Source: Bufo bufo
Taxonomy: Eukaryota > Chordata > Amphibia > Anura > Bufonidae
DNA length: 64,000 nt
NCBI RefSeq assembly: GCF_905171765.1
Contig: NC_053390.1
Location: 586,174,471 to 586,238,470, forward strand
Direction: 5' to 3'
The notes below the pieces were generated by a model. The model made no database searches. It had not been told where the DNA came from and saw only the letters and a program-made list of their open reading frames with translations. The position numbers and the translations under genes are program-made. Positions within the stretch are counted from its first letter, which is position 1. The number at the start of each line of letters is the position of its first letter. Below are positions 35,130 through 46,145 of this stretch, one piece after another.

Positions 35130-35629
35130 ATATTATATGAGTGCACTAACCCTTATAAATTACAGGACTCCTCCAAGAAAGGGCGACTCATAATTCAGTA
35201 TAACAAGTTCTTGTGTAGTACGAGAGCCAGGAAATAAAAGCCGATTCTAACATATTAAATTGCTGCCTCTCTAACACACAATCATTGTTCCATTCTCCTG
35301 TATCTATCTTTTTGCTAGTACTAGAGGTGTGGATTGACCTTAGAGGGAACCGCCGATGGGTGAAAGCCAATACATCTGCTGTTACCTTGAAAAGCAAAAG
35401 TGTTATCTCACTTGCCTCCCTATCAAAATTTCCGGATGAGGGTGAATTTATCTGCAGAAGCTAACTTGTTATAATTGCATAGTACAATTAAAGAATAGTC
35501 CCATTGACTTTCAGTAACATGATGCTTTCTATTTCCTTTTTAGATCTCACTTCCTTAAACTTCCCCCTCCCTCTCACAGACCTCCCCTTGGCTTTCGTAC
35601 TTCAGTACTTGGCCATGAAAAATCTTGTA
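35130..35629. other. Intron sequence between the Ngaro-like and DD37E elements
   Basis: No repeat ends or exon recognised. Confidence 0.35.
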
Positions 35630-35847
35630 CACTGCGTGCAGAATTATTAGGCAAATGAGTATTTTGACCACATCATCCTCTTTATGCATGTTGTCTTACT
35701 CCAAGCTGTATAGGCTCGAAAGCCTACTACCAATTAAGCATATTAGGTGATGTGCATCTCTGTAATGAGAAGGGGTGTGGTGTAATGACATCAACACCCT
35801 ATATTAGGTGTGCATAATTATTAGGCAACTTCCTTTCCTTTGGCAAA

Positions 35848-37505
35848 ATGGGTCAAAAGAAGGACTTGACAGGCTCAGAAAAGTCAAAATAGTGAGATAT
35901 CTTGCAGAGGGATGCAGCACTCTTAAAATTGCAAAGCTTCTGAAGCGTGATCATCGAACAATCAAGCGTTTCATTCAAAATAGTCAACAGGGTCGCAAGA
36001 AGCGTGTGGAAAAACCAAGGCGCAAAATAACTGCCCATGAACTGAGAAAAGTCAAGCGTGCAGCTGCCAAGATGCCACTTGCCACCAGTTTGGCCATATT
36101 TCAGAGCTGCAACATCACTGGAGTGCCCAAAAGCACAAGGTGTGCAATACTCAGAGACATGGCCAAGGTAAGAAAGGCTGAAAGACGACCACCACTGAAC
36201 AAGACACACAAGCTGAAACGTCAAGACTGGGCCAAGAAATATCTCAAGACTGATTTTTCTAAGGTTTTATGGACTGATGAAATGAGAGTGAGTCTTGATG
36301 GGCCAGATGGATGGGCCCGTGGCTGGATTGGTAAAGGGCAGAGAGCTCCAGTCCGACTCAGACGCCAGCAAGGTGGAGGTGGAGTACTGGTTTGGGCTGG
36401 TATCATCAAAGATGAGCTTGTGGGGCCTTTTCGGGTTGAGGATGGAGTCAAGCTCAACTCCCAGTCCTACTGCCAGTTTCTGGAAGACACCTTCTTCAAG
36501 CAGTGGTACAGGAAGAATATTAACCTACAAAAAGGCAGCTCTGTCAACTTAGACAGCTATAATGACCACTTGTACCACATCCAGAGTAAACTAAAAGCCA
36601 AACAAGTGGAATGTTTATATCAAAAGGTATCATTTATTATAAAATATAAATAATGGAGAGCAACAGGATGTAATACAGTACACGGAGAAGCACAGGGTAA
36701 GTAGATTCAAAGGAACCACCGTAGGACTGCGCAAGATAAGGCACAGTTCTTGCGCAATGTAAAGCACAAAATAGGTACGACCAATAAAGCAAAAGCTAAG
36801 ACTCTGGGAAACCAGATGAATATCACATGTATGGTCTCCCCAATAAGGGTATGGTACACAAGTACCACAGACCAAATATAGTAACCCCAGAGTCGTAGCT
36901 AACATACGCGGTATGATGTAGATATCACAATCAGCCAAAAACAGTAATATGATAAATACAAAATCACTAGGCTGAAATTAAACCATAACTAACGTGCGCC
37001 TAAGTACAAGGGACCCAGCGTGGATACATACAGGGGTACCCCGCACGTAGCATGGGACCGCGCTAAGTACAGGACGTACCTGAAGACATGGTGGCAAGAT
37101 GAATGACCGGCCCTGATATAAACATTCCACTTGTTTGGCTTTTAGTGGTACAGGAAGAAGTCTGCATCCTTCAAGAAAAGCATGATTTTCATGCAGGACA
37201 ATGCTCCATCACACGCGTCCAAGTACTCCACAGCGTGGCTGGCAAGAAAGGGTATAAAAGAAGAAAATCTAATGACATGGCCTCCTTGTTCACCTGATCT
37301 GAACCCCATTGAGAACCTGTGGTCCATCATCAAATGTGAGATTTACAAGGAGGGAAAACAGTACACCTCTCTGAACAGTGTCTGGGAGGCTGTGGTTGCT
37401 GCTGCACGCAATGTTGATGGTGAACAGATCAAAACACTGACAGAATCCATGGATGGCAGGCTTTTGAGTGTCCTTGCAAAGAAAGGTGGCTATATTGGTC
37501 ACTGA
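35848..37505 (+). pseudogene. Tc1-like (DD37E) transposase, near complete but broken twice
   Basis: The ATG at 35848 reads MGQKKDLTGSEK and then runs into a stop because one A is missing from an A run at about 35888. In the corrected frame the protein continues with a helix-turn-helix (STLKIAKLLKRDHRTIKRF), then LWTDEMRVSLD with the first aspartate and GGGGVLVWAG. At YRKN (36517) it is broken by the insert. It resumes at 37160 with MQDNAPSHAS, the second aspartate, and PCSPDLNPIENLW, the glutamate, with 37 residues between these two, then ends SVLAKKGGYIGH. DD37E spacing is reported for the TRT group of Tc1-like elements. Apart from the single-base loss and the insert it looks little decayed, so the copy is fairly young. 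Confidence 0.85.
36518..37143 (-). mobile_element. 626-base retroposed insert with 16-base target duplication
   Basis: The 16-mer AGTGGTACAGGAAGAA flanks it on both sides (36502-36517 and 37144-37159). Inside, a 29-base inverted repeat links 36593-36621 with the extreme right end 37115-37143. On the minus strand the insert begins with a copy of this sequence and ends past a tail with AATAAA followed by its inverted partner. An inverted copy of the tail at the 5' end is a known habit of Penelope-like elements, so this may be a short non-autonomous PLE. No protein frame is present. A hairpin (TGCGCAAGA and its complement) lies at about 36729-36757. Confidence 0.5.
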
Positions 37506-37833
37506 TTTGTTTTTGTTTTGTTTTTGAATGTCAGAAATGTATATTTGTGAATGTTGAGATGTTATATTGGTTTCACTGGTAAAAATAAATAATTGAAATG
37601 GGTATATATTTGTTTTTTGTTAAGTTGCCTAATAATTATGCACAGTAATAGTCACCTGCACACACAGATATCCCCCTAAAATAGCTAAAACTAAAAACAA
37701 ACTAAAAACTACTTCCAAAAATATTCAGCTTTGATATTAATGAGTTTTTTGGGTTCATTGAGAACATGGTTGTTGTTCAATAATAAAATGAATCCTCAAA
37801 AATACAACTTGCCTAATAATTCTGCACTCCCTG

Positions 37834-38200
37834 TATAGGCACAGAAGACATCCTTGGATTGCCACAATCTTGACATGTGCAGTCAGGGCCGTTTGAAGGA
37901 ATTTGGGGGCCCCAAGCAAAATAGACATGGAGGCCCCCCACGCCCTCCCCACCTTACGCACGCAAAGCCTACAGGAACCACAGTATAGCCATACAGTTTA
38001 AGTTCTCCCACACTTTATATAAATAAAAAAGGAGGCTTACAGTGCAAATACTGCTGTTGCATTTAATGTGCATGAAATTTGAACATTTTCAACAAATGTC
38101 CTACTTACTCTCCCCCTCCCTGTTTTTTTTTTTTTTTTTTTTACTCCCTACCCTACCTTAGATAAGTTCCTAAGTTAATTCAGTCCTCCGGCTCCTTCCC
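37834..38200. other. Intron sequence with a possible hAT-type repeat fragment
   Basis: From 37885 the sequence CAGGGCCGTTTGAAGGAATT and GGGGGCCCCAAGC resembles the left end of a dispersed hAT-type repeat. GGGGCCCCAAGC recurs at about 38611. A T run lies at 38125-38142. Ends are not secure. Confidence 0.35.
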
Positions 38201-38208
38201 TGGACCCT

Positions 38209-38470
38209 GTAGCGTGGCCGAGCTCCTCGCTCTCTACCTCCAGTCCTGGCTGTCACTCAGTGCGGCCGGGAACCGCGTGGTACAGGTCAGGAGATTCAGT
38301 TTCCTGTTCCCGGCCGCGGCCGGACTAAAAGGAAGTGAGCACTCAGTGTACACTTCCTGTCAGTCCGGCCGGGAACAGGAAACTGAATCCCCTGTTCCTG
38401 TACCGCGCGGTACCCGGCCGGACTGAGTGACAGCATGGAGGTAGAGGAGGAGAGCTCGGCCACGCTACAG
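38209..38470. repeat. GC-rich palindrome of about 260 bases
   Basis: GCGTGGCCGAGCTC at the left is matched by GAGCTCGGCCACGC at the right, and inner blocks (CGGGAAC, GGAAACTGAATC, CACTTCC) pair about a centre near 38345. The open frames on each strand are mirror readings. Confidence 0.75.
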
Positions 38471-39386
38471 AGCAGCAGTCAGCAGAGGAGGAACTCGGGA
38501 GGAAACCAGGAGTGCTGCAGCCGCCTGAGGCTCTCTATAGAGTGCTCAGGCGGCTGCAGCCTTAAAGGAAGCAAAACATGCACCGGCTCTGCTTGGCCCC
38601 GGGCCAGCTCGGGGCCCCAAGCAATTATTTTTTGCCTGTCCGTTAGCGACGGACGTGTGTGCAGTGAGTGGAAGTGTATGCACCTTGGCTTCAAGTGCTC
38701 ACTGAACTTTCCAGGACGGACGTGATGCATGTCAGGATCAGGGCAGCACAAAGAGAATTACCAGATGATGACGTAAGAAATCCAAGGGGATATCTGTGAG
38801 AAGGAGGGGGAGGTTTAAAAGAGGGAGATATAAGGGATAGCAGGGGATGTCTCCATGACAGCACAACACCTCAATGACTCCAGGAACTACCAGTAGATGA
38901 CATCATCTATGATTTTTAACAAAAACACTCTACTTTTAATTCTGAACAAACCCATTTTCTGAATGATGGGAGCATGAAAAGCAGGAATATGTAAATAGTG
39001 CTATAGGTCAGATCTGATGACAGGTTCCCTATAAGATGGGCTTTCCGTTACACTGTGGAGGTTTTCTTCAGAGCCAAATTTACTTTATTTTTTTTTTACT
39101 TTTTTAATTTCATGACTACTTGAGCAGCAAAGTCTACCACAATACTCCAAGAATCAAAAAAAGAAGCCTTATGCTTTCCCAAAAAAAACATTCTTCTGGC
39201 AAACGCCAGTGGAATAACCTCCTGTGCACAAGCCAAACCTTGTGCAACCAAGAAATGTGAACACAGTCTGATCAAAAAGACTTCTGCTTATATGTGATGC
39301 TCATCACAATGAGTCCGATTAATTTCAATTAAGTGCTGCCGAATGAAATTTTTGCTTTTGGTGATGGACATGTAGCAACCATTAAC
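38471..39386. other. Intron sequence, no gene seen apart from the exon candidate
   Basis: Nothing with clear ends. AT-rich in the right half. The candidate exon follows at its right edge. Confidence 0.35.
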
Positions 39387-39433
39387 CGTTTTTTTTCTTG
39401 TCTTGCACTTAAAATGTCCAGCAGGTCGTAACT
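39387..39433 (-). CDS. Candidate TBCK exon upstream of the rhodanese exon
   Basis: On the minus strand a good acceptor (TATGCCTTGCAG) is followed by an open stretch reading ELRPAGHFK and then a basic run with KK. TBCK has a similar ELxxxGHFK and KK segment shortly before its rhodanese domain, and this site is on the correct strand and upstream side of the rhodanese exon. The proposed donor (GTTAAT, just after the lysine run) is weak. An alternative donor, GTGCAAG, lies just after CATTTTAA. Neither exon end joins in phase with the rhodanese exon, so at least one further exon would be needed between them, and I could not find it. The frame also stays open to a TAA at about 39294. Similarity is short, so this could be chance. 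Confidence 0.35.
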
Positions 39434-39751
39434 CTGCAAGGCATAAAGATAAAAAGGCATCAAGATAAAGACATAAAGTAAAAACCCCATGTCTCGCTGA
39501 AAAAAGATGCATACATTATATTACTAACCAAACACAAAAAAATTATTGCTTACAATCCTGCACATACAAAAAAAAAAAATGAAAATGTGCTCGGTCATGA
39601 AAGGGGGAAAATGACTCAATCTAAGAACTGTTTAGCATTATAATGGTGAAAAACTTAATATAACCTAACCAGTACTTTAGGATATAATATACCTGAACAC
39701 ATAAAATTGTCACACATTATCGAAAGATTAACCTTGACACATGGTTTTCCG

Positions 39752-40491
39752 TTAAAGGGCTTCTGTCACCCCACAAAACTCATTTTTTTTTTTTTGGATA
39801 GTTACATTCCTTATAGCGCGATATAGGAGAATATAATCTTATCACTTACTTTCATGCGGCCGTTTCTTTAGAAAACGAAGTTTTATAATATGTAAATCCG
39901 GTCTCTACCAGCAAGTAGGGCGTCTACTTGCTGGTAGCCGCAGCAGAAAACCGCCCCCTCGCCGTGTTGATTGACAGGGCCAGCCGTGATCTCCTCCTCC
40001 GGCCGGCCCTGTCAGTATTTCAAAAATCGTGCGCCTCTGTTCATTCGGCGCAGGCGCTCTGAGATGAGGAGGCTCGTCTCCTCAGAACTCCCTCAGTGCG
40101 CCTGCGCCGATGACGTCTTCTCTTTCGGTGATGTCATCGGCGCAGGCGCACTGAGGGAGTTCTGAGGAGACGAGCCTCCTCATCTCAGAGCGCCTGCGCT
40201 GAATGAACAGAGGCGCGCGATTTTTGAAATACTGACAGGGCCGGCCGGAGGAGGAGATCACGGCTGGCCCTGTCAATCAACACGGCGAGGGGGCGGTTTT
40301 CTGCTGCGGCTACCAGCAAGTAGACGCCCTACTTGCTGGTAGAGACCTTGATTTACATATTATAAAACTTCGTTTTCTAAAGAAACGGCCGCATGAAAGT
40401 GATAAGATTATATTCTCCTATATCGCACTATAAGGAATGTAACTATCCAAAAAAAAAAAATTAGTTTTGTGGGGTGACAGAAGCCCTTTAA
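39752..40491. mobile_element. Near-perfect 740-base palindromic MITE with TTAA ends
   Basis: Begins TTAAAGGGCTTCTGTCACCC and ends with its complement, each end carrying TTAA. The two arms pair almost base for base up to a centre near 40122, including the GATGACGTC/GATGTCATC region, so the whole element is one hairpin. Frames at 39971-40165 (plus) and 40082-40276 (minus) are the same reading seen from each side and are not genes. High arm identity suggests recent origin or arm-to-arm conversion. Confidence 0.85.
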
Positions 40492-41250
40492 GACCTTCAT
40501 ATCCCAGCAGTTCTAATAATTCACTGTATACCATTAATAAACACTGGTATAACTGATGTACTTTTCATTTTAATTTGCTATTATTATGCATCATTTTATG
40601 TGTGCTGAAGTCAGCAAAAGTTACAATGTTGCCTGGAGGAACGCTTGGTTCTAGCATTTGCCAAGTGCTCCTCTTGCCTACAGCTGAGCATACTGCTAGT
40701 GACTTACACATATGTAACCCTTGGGCCAGATTACTTTCTGTGTGTTATAGTCTCTTTAGGAAACTGATAAATGGGTTCTGCCTTTGACAAGTCTGGGCTG
40801 GCAAGAGCAATTTGCAAGATGTACTGTGAGTGCGCGTCTTCAATTTTACACAAAATTACATAGGTGTCCTATAAAACGTCTCTAATGCAGCTGGCAAGCT
40901 GGGGCCTGAATTTCCGAGAGATGGAGATAAATCTTGCAACTGCAATACACATCTAGTAGCTCTTATCCCTAGGTGATAGAAATACAGATTGTGTGTACTT
41001 TTAATTTTGTTAATATGATACTTGACCTGATAGCTTGAAAGCCCAGGAGACATCACCACCCCAGTGATGGCAAAAACATGCTCCCCATCATTAAATAGGA
41101 TATATACAATACATTGTATTGTGTGTGTTCTGAAGGAAATATGATGTAAGTGGTGGCTTTTTTTTAGTATAAGCTTGTTCATCTTTATTGTTCTTCACAT
41201 TAGCCCTCCTATACACCTAACAAAACACACACGACCAAGTTCCAGTAGTC
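40492..41250. other. Intron sequence, no gene seen
   Basis: No repeats with ends; the open frame on the minus strand at 40856-41182 has no recognisable domain. Confidence 0.35.
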
Positions 41251-41783
41251 AAGGCCAAATTTGTAAGCGGTAACATAACATTTATTAATATATAATGTTA
41301 AAAGCCCGAAAAATATTTAAAAAACAAGGCAAGGACACACCAAAAAATTATCTTAAATCAATGCGACCTTCAGAACAGTGCAAAATCCAATAGGCAAAGA
41401 ACAGGAGGGAGGATAGAGTGGAGAGAAAGGGGTACTGGGACGCTGCCCCTATGTATCCCTAGAGACTCTCACTAGTAGTACTCCCTCTCTAGACTTCCCC
41501 TTACTGTCCCTTAATTAGGCAACAGTGACTGCCCAGTTTCATCAAGAAAAAAGGAAACAGAAAGGGAAAAATATAGTAATCCAAAAAGTGACTCAATGGT
41601 CCCAGGTGCAATAGAGGTAGAGGACGTGGTTGGCGACCTAACAGATACCGAGGCAGAGGTAGAACTGACAGGGGTGACAGAGTTTTTTTTTTTTAGGAAT
41701 GGGCACAGAATATCCCCTGAGGAGCAGAAAGAATCAGTAGCTCCATTGAGGCACACTGAGGACTTACAGCTCTGACAGCGACT

Positions 41784-43978
41784 GAGATGGAAGTTTTACG
41801 TAAGGGGCTGTCCTTCGTCCCAGTGTGTAAATACAACCCATTTAACTGGGTGAAGTACATCAACCACTTTATCAGAAAACTGAAATGAAGGAAATTCTTC
41901 CTCACTCATGATCGTGACCAATGCCGGAGATTGGGCATAGATAAGGAAGAATTGGTTGATGTGCGCCTTCTGGCAGATTTGTGGGAGGAAGGGCAAAGGC
42001 CGATTGGTACTGGTCCTTTCACCTACTTAAAACCTCCCTTCACCTGTCAGTGAATACTCACCCCTGGACGCCTTCCTTATGACTGTAACTGATAAACTAA
42101 GGACATTACATGTATATGAGCAGGGATCGAATAACCTCACTCCGGGTGAATATGAGGCTTTAGAATTGTTACAGAATAACAAAGAGACCATTATCAAATC
42201 CTCAGACAAAGGAGGAAATGTAGTAGTCCTAGGAAGGGAAACATACAGGGGTATCTTAAATGATAAATCATGTTATGCAAAACTTCGTTTGAACCCGACT
42301 GATGCCCTCAAAATCAAATTGGCAGAGATACTGGGTGAGGCTAAAAGGCAAGGCTTAGTTAATTTGACCAAATATACCTACCTGTTACCCGACAACCCCA
42401 TTACATCTGTTTTTTATGCTCTGCCTAAAACACATAAAGGGGTGAACCCCCTTAAAGGCAGACCTATAGTGTCTGGGGTCAGAAGCCTCATGGAGAAGAT
42501 CAGCAAATACATTGATGTGATCGTGCGGCCTTTCGTGTTGAGTTTACCTTCGTACGTAAGGGACTCAATGGATGTACTCAGACGTCTTAATGGTATGTGA
42601 TAGTGGCACACTCCTTGCCAGCCTAGATGTGGAAGCCCTCTACAGCTCCATCCCACATGAAAGAGGATGTGAGAGCATTTCTGGCAGAAAGGGGGGCACA
42701 TCTGAGATCACACAATGAGTTTGTCATCAAGTTGCTGACCTTCATCCTGAAGAACAACATATTCCTGTTTGATAGGCAGGTCTTTCGCCAGCACTCCGTG
42801 TGCACCGACATTCGCAAATCTCTACCTGGGCTGGTGGGAGAGAGAGGTTGTCTTTGGGGAGAGCATGAGTCGATGGACCTCGTCCATTACGCTGTGGCTG
42901 AGGTTTATCGACGACGTGTTTATACTGTGGGAAAACACCACTTCTGCCTTTGAGGATTTTGTGTCCGACCTCAACCAGAACGAATTAGGCCTGTACTTTA
43001 CTAGTCAGATCCATGACACCAAACTGAAATTCCTTAACCTCTCTATCAAGATTGGCCAAGACAGAACAATTACAACTAATATGTATAGGAAGCCTATGGC
43101 CACCAATATACTCCTCAAATGGGAGAGTAGTCATCCACTCCTATTGAAGCGTGGCATCCCTAAAAGAGAAAATATCTGCGGGCGAGGCGAAATTGTTCAG
43201 AATGGGCCGACTTTAAGATGACTGCAAATGACTTGAGGACCAGATTTAGTCGGAGGGGCTATCCAGCAGAACCACTTAGAAAGGCATATCACCATGCGGC
43301 CACATATAACAGAGAGTGTCTGTTAAATCCGATAACTATCAGTGCTGATGATTCCAAAGCAAGAATCATTGTCACTTTTGATGTAGCGCATAGGGAGATA
43401 CTGAAGGTTCTAAAAAATAGCTGGGGCTTCCTGCAGTCAGACCCGGAGGTAGGACACCTAGTGGGAGATTATCCACTCATTACATTCCGTATAGGTGGCA
43501 ATCTTATGGTACGTGGCTACCCAACAGACCACCGGGTAATTTTAACTGCAGTGGATGTGTGGCATGTAGAGTCATAGAGATAGGGAAGATAGTGGTAAGC
43601 ACAACTACGAAAAGGAGATATGTGATTTGGTCCTTTATCAATTGTAGAACAGTTGGAGTGGTATACGTGGCAACATGTGTATGTAATCTGCAGTATGTGG
43701 GCAAAACAAAACGTGAGTTCAAACACCGTATCGGTGAACACCTGCAGGATATTTCTAATGAAGCCGATACACCAATTGCTCAGAATATTGTGAAACATCA
43801 CCCGGATGAGACCGACTGTATCAAATTCCAGGGAATTGAGCATGTTAGAACATCTGCACGAGGAGGCGATGTGGATAATCTCCTCCTCCGTAAAGAGGCT
43901 CAAAGGACTTTCACCCTTCAGACCGGCAAGCCACATGGACTGAATGAATTTATCTCATATACCAGCTTCATTCAGTGA
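41784..43978 (+). pseudogene. Penelope-like reverse transcriptase plus GIY-YIG endonuclease, frameshifted
   Basis: An N-terminal stretch near 41790 reads VLRKGLSFVPV, a typical start of the conserved region. The reverse transcriptase follows: SSDKGGNVVVL, YALPKTHKG and GRPIVSG in the first open part (42079-42600), SLDVEALYSSIPH just after, then after shifts CAPTFANLYLG and LRFIDDVFILW, the catalytic aspartate pair, at 42790-42930. A further part (43218-43577) holds RRGYP and the linker. The last frame (43559-43978) carries the GIY-YIG core GVVYVATC and LQYVGKTK, then RIGEHL and, near the end, RKEAQRTF and KPHGLNEF. At least four shifts or stops separate the parts, so the element is inactive. 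Confidence 0.85.
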
Positions 43979-44662
43979 TATTTATCATGGGCCATATCTC
44001 CTAGTGAACAGTATCTTCGGCTGTTTATGATGACTATCCCCATGATTGTGACACTCTGGTCCCAATATCTAATGTTGTGACTCTAGTGTATTTGTGGCCT
44101 TCCTGAGGTCATTCGAGTTCTATTAATTGCTGCAGTCAGTAATGTTGTATGCAACTTATAAGGGCTCTGTAAATCTATCTCACATGTGGTGACATTTACA
44201 GTCCTCTTATGGGCATCTTCTATACTTTCGCCGCATGAGTGTGTGTACGTTGATATGTACCCTCTGGGACAGTAGGACATACACACTGAGGCATTGGCGA
44301 TATATTTATTTGATGCCTATGCCAATATACCATTCTAATTCCACTCTTTGACTGTTACCCAGCTGGGTACCCATCCGGTGGATCTAATGGGCGATGGTAT
44401 GTCTTGGATATGATGGTACAGGTATACTTACCTCCTATGCCTCCTTCAGCGATGTTAATAGACGAGGCAGGGATGCGCCCACTACTGGCAATGTCCCTGA
44501 TTCATTGGCTCCTGCACCGCTAATGCCGGCCTAGGGTGAGTGGCTTTTTCTTATTTAGAAGCAGCACTACGGCCGTCCCAATGCCGCAGGCTACGTGTCT
44601 GCACGCTATGTACCAGAGTGTCCAGCACTCTGTTTCTTTGTGTGTCGACTAGCTTCAAAACT

Positions 44663-44715
44663 GCTCCTGATGATGTGATTGCACAACTAATAGCATTCTA
44701 AGAAACGCGTCGAGC
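44663..44715 (+). ncRNA. Hammerhead ribozyme candidate, type I, PLE-associated
   Basis: Stem I is formed by GCTC (44663-44666) and GAGC (44712-44715). The first core box CTGATGA is exact (44667-44673) and GAAA is exact (44702-44705). The palindromic ACGCGT (44705-44710) gives a minimal stem III and GTC sets the cleavage site after 44711. Stem II is the weak part: only the first pair is good, although a TGTG/CACA hairpin lies within it. Compact hammerheads with a very short stem III, probably acting as dimers, are known from Penelope-like elements. Confidence 0.6.
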
Positions 44716-45070
44716 AAGGGGGCTTACCCTGTAGAGATAGGGGGAAGCCTTAATGATAGAAGTGAGGCACATTTATAGCCAATAACACTAGTCTGTAGAC
44801 AAAGAGCAGCAGACTTAGATAGATACATTGTATCTGGGTGACCTGTTGTATGCTGGGGGATTTTAGGTGGGGGAGCGCTTACTGCTACATTTCTACCCCC
44901 TGACCTTCTGTTACCTATCTGCTCCCTAGTATATATACAGCCCTAGGTTTTGGTCTGAGTGGTTGATAATAAACTCACACCTAAGTGATTACCCTTCATA
45001 GGACGATTTATATATTTTTATTTACACATCGAGCTGAATATATCCACACTTTTTAGCTATCTGAATAAAA

Positions 45071-45644
45071 GTCATATTTTAGCGACAGCACTTTAATAGT
45101 TAAACGTAAATGTCCTGTTGGTCGCCTATCTCCTACAATACCACTTAGTGAATACACCAGAATCTATATAATATAAAGATATTAGCCCTACCCCTGAATA
45201 ATAATACAATTAGGTGGTCATTTATTATATAGAAATACGTCTATGTTAGGTGTATTTCTGACACAGATTGTGGTGCAAAGGTCCTTAGCACCTCAATCTG
45301 CATATTTTTCCAGCTCATGCCAGGTCTAAAAAAGGAGGGCGTGGGTAGAGAAAGGGATACAGTTATGGCCATCCTGTTATTGGATACCACCGCCATACAC
45401 TGACCGGATAACACCTCTGTACAGTGACAGAATAACACCGCTATACCGTGACCGGATAAAAGGGTATAAGAGGACACAGTAAAGGGAATGACTAGGGGCA
45501 ATGCACAGGGTGTGGTAAGAGGGCACAATGCAGGGTATAAGGGGGCAGAATCACATGACCCTGTGATATTAAAAGGTCCTTATGGTGAATGCGGTTCATA
45601 CGCCACCATAAAGAGGCAGAGGAGAGAGACAGGGGTGTGATTAT
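45071..45644. other. Sequence between the PLE and the hAT gene, probably hAT 3' flank
   Basis: Contains short degenerate repeats with CCGGATAACACC words (45360-45470). No transposon end was recognised, so the left border of the hAT element is not fixed. Confidence 0.35.
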
Positions 45645-46060
45645 GTGGCTAGAGATAAAAAATATAACTGTCGGCCAGTACAGGCCCCAAAAATTAGGCA
45701 ATAGGCATTCACCTGACAGCAAAGAACTTTGGATTCTGTGGCTGGAGGTACATTAGGCGGTCACAGGACAAATATGTAACTGTCGGCCAGTACAGGCCCC
45801 AAAAATTAGACAATAGGCAATTACCTGACAGCAAAGAACTTTGGATTCTGTGGCTAGAGGTGCATTATGCGGTCACAGGATAAATATGTAACCGTCGGCC
45901 AGTACACGCCCCAAAAATTAGCCAATAGGCATTCACCTGACAGCAAAAGACTTTGGATTCTGTGGCTAGAGGTACATTAGGCGGTCACAGGATAAATATG
46001 TAACTGTTGGCCAGTACAGGCCCCAAAAATTAGGCATTCACCTGACATAAAAGGCCTTTT
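45645..46060. repeat. 112-base tandem array, about 3.5 copies, 3' side of the hAT gene
   Basis: CTGTCGGCCAGTACAGGCCC recurs at about 45668, 45780, 45892 and 46004, a period of 112 bases. Units also contain ACCTGACAGCAAAGAACTTT and GATTCTGTGGCT. Confidence 0.9.
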
Positions 46061-46145
46061 ATGCAGCTGTATATACATACGGCAAGGACCATTCTTTGTT
46101 TTGGGTGGTGGGCGGATATGTGTGGGCTGGCATAAGGAAATTTAA

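Larger units (their letters stand above)
35630..37833 (+). mobile_element. Tc1-like transposon with DD37E spacing, split by a retroposed insert
   Basis: Left end CACTGCGTGCAGAATTATTA and right end TAATAATTCTGCACTCCCTG are inverted copies bordered by TA (35628-35629 and 37834-37835). Second inverted blocks TGCATAATTATTAGGCAACT (35811-35830) and its partner (37623-37643) lie just inside. Without the 626-base insert at 36518-37143 and one duplicated target the element would be about 1.56 kb, the usual Tc1 size. Confidence 0.9.
41250..45070 (+). mobile_element. Nearly full-length Penelope-like element
   Basis: Contains reverse transcriptase and GIY-YIG coding sequence in the expected order, a hammerhead candidate in the 3' region, and an AATAAA-rich tail near 44968. 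At the left end (41280-41310) an inverted AATAAA-type tail (ATTTATTAATATATAATG) is present, as often found at the 5' ends of these elements. End points are approximate. Confidence 0.7.

Noticed and set aside
38214..38751. Open frames in a GC-rich stretch
   Set aside because: Explained by the 260-base palindrome.
39294..39386. Extension of the candidate exon frame reading SKNFIRQHLIEIN
   Set aside because: Faint likeness to the FIRGHI part of TBCK, but the real rhodanese exon already starts at that point, so this part is probably chance.
41250..45070. Idea that the element is a LINE
   Set aside because: The GIY-YIG nuclease after the reverse transcriptase and the inverted tail at the 5' end fit Penelope-like elements, not LINEs.
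45241..45330. Minus-strand stretch after a CTCCTTTTTTAG acceptor-like site, reading to a stop
   Set aside because: Looks like a terminal exon, but it lies in the flank of the hAT element and matches no TBCK segment I know.
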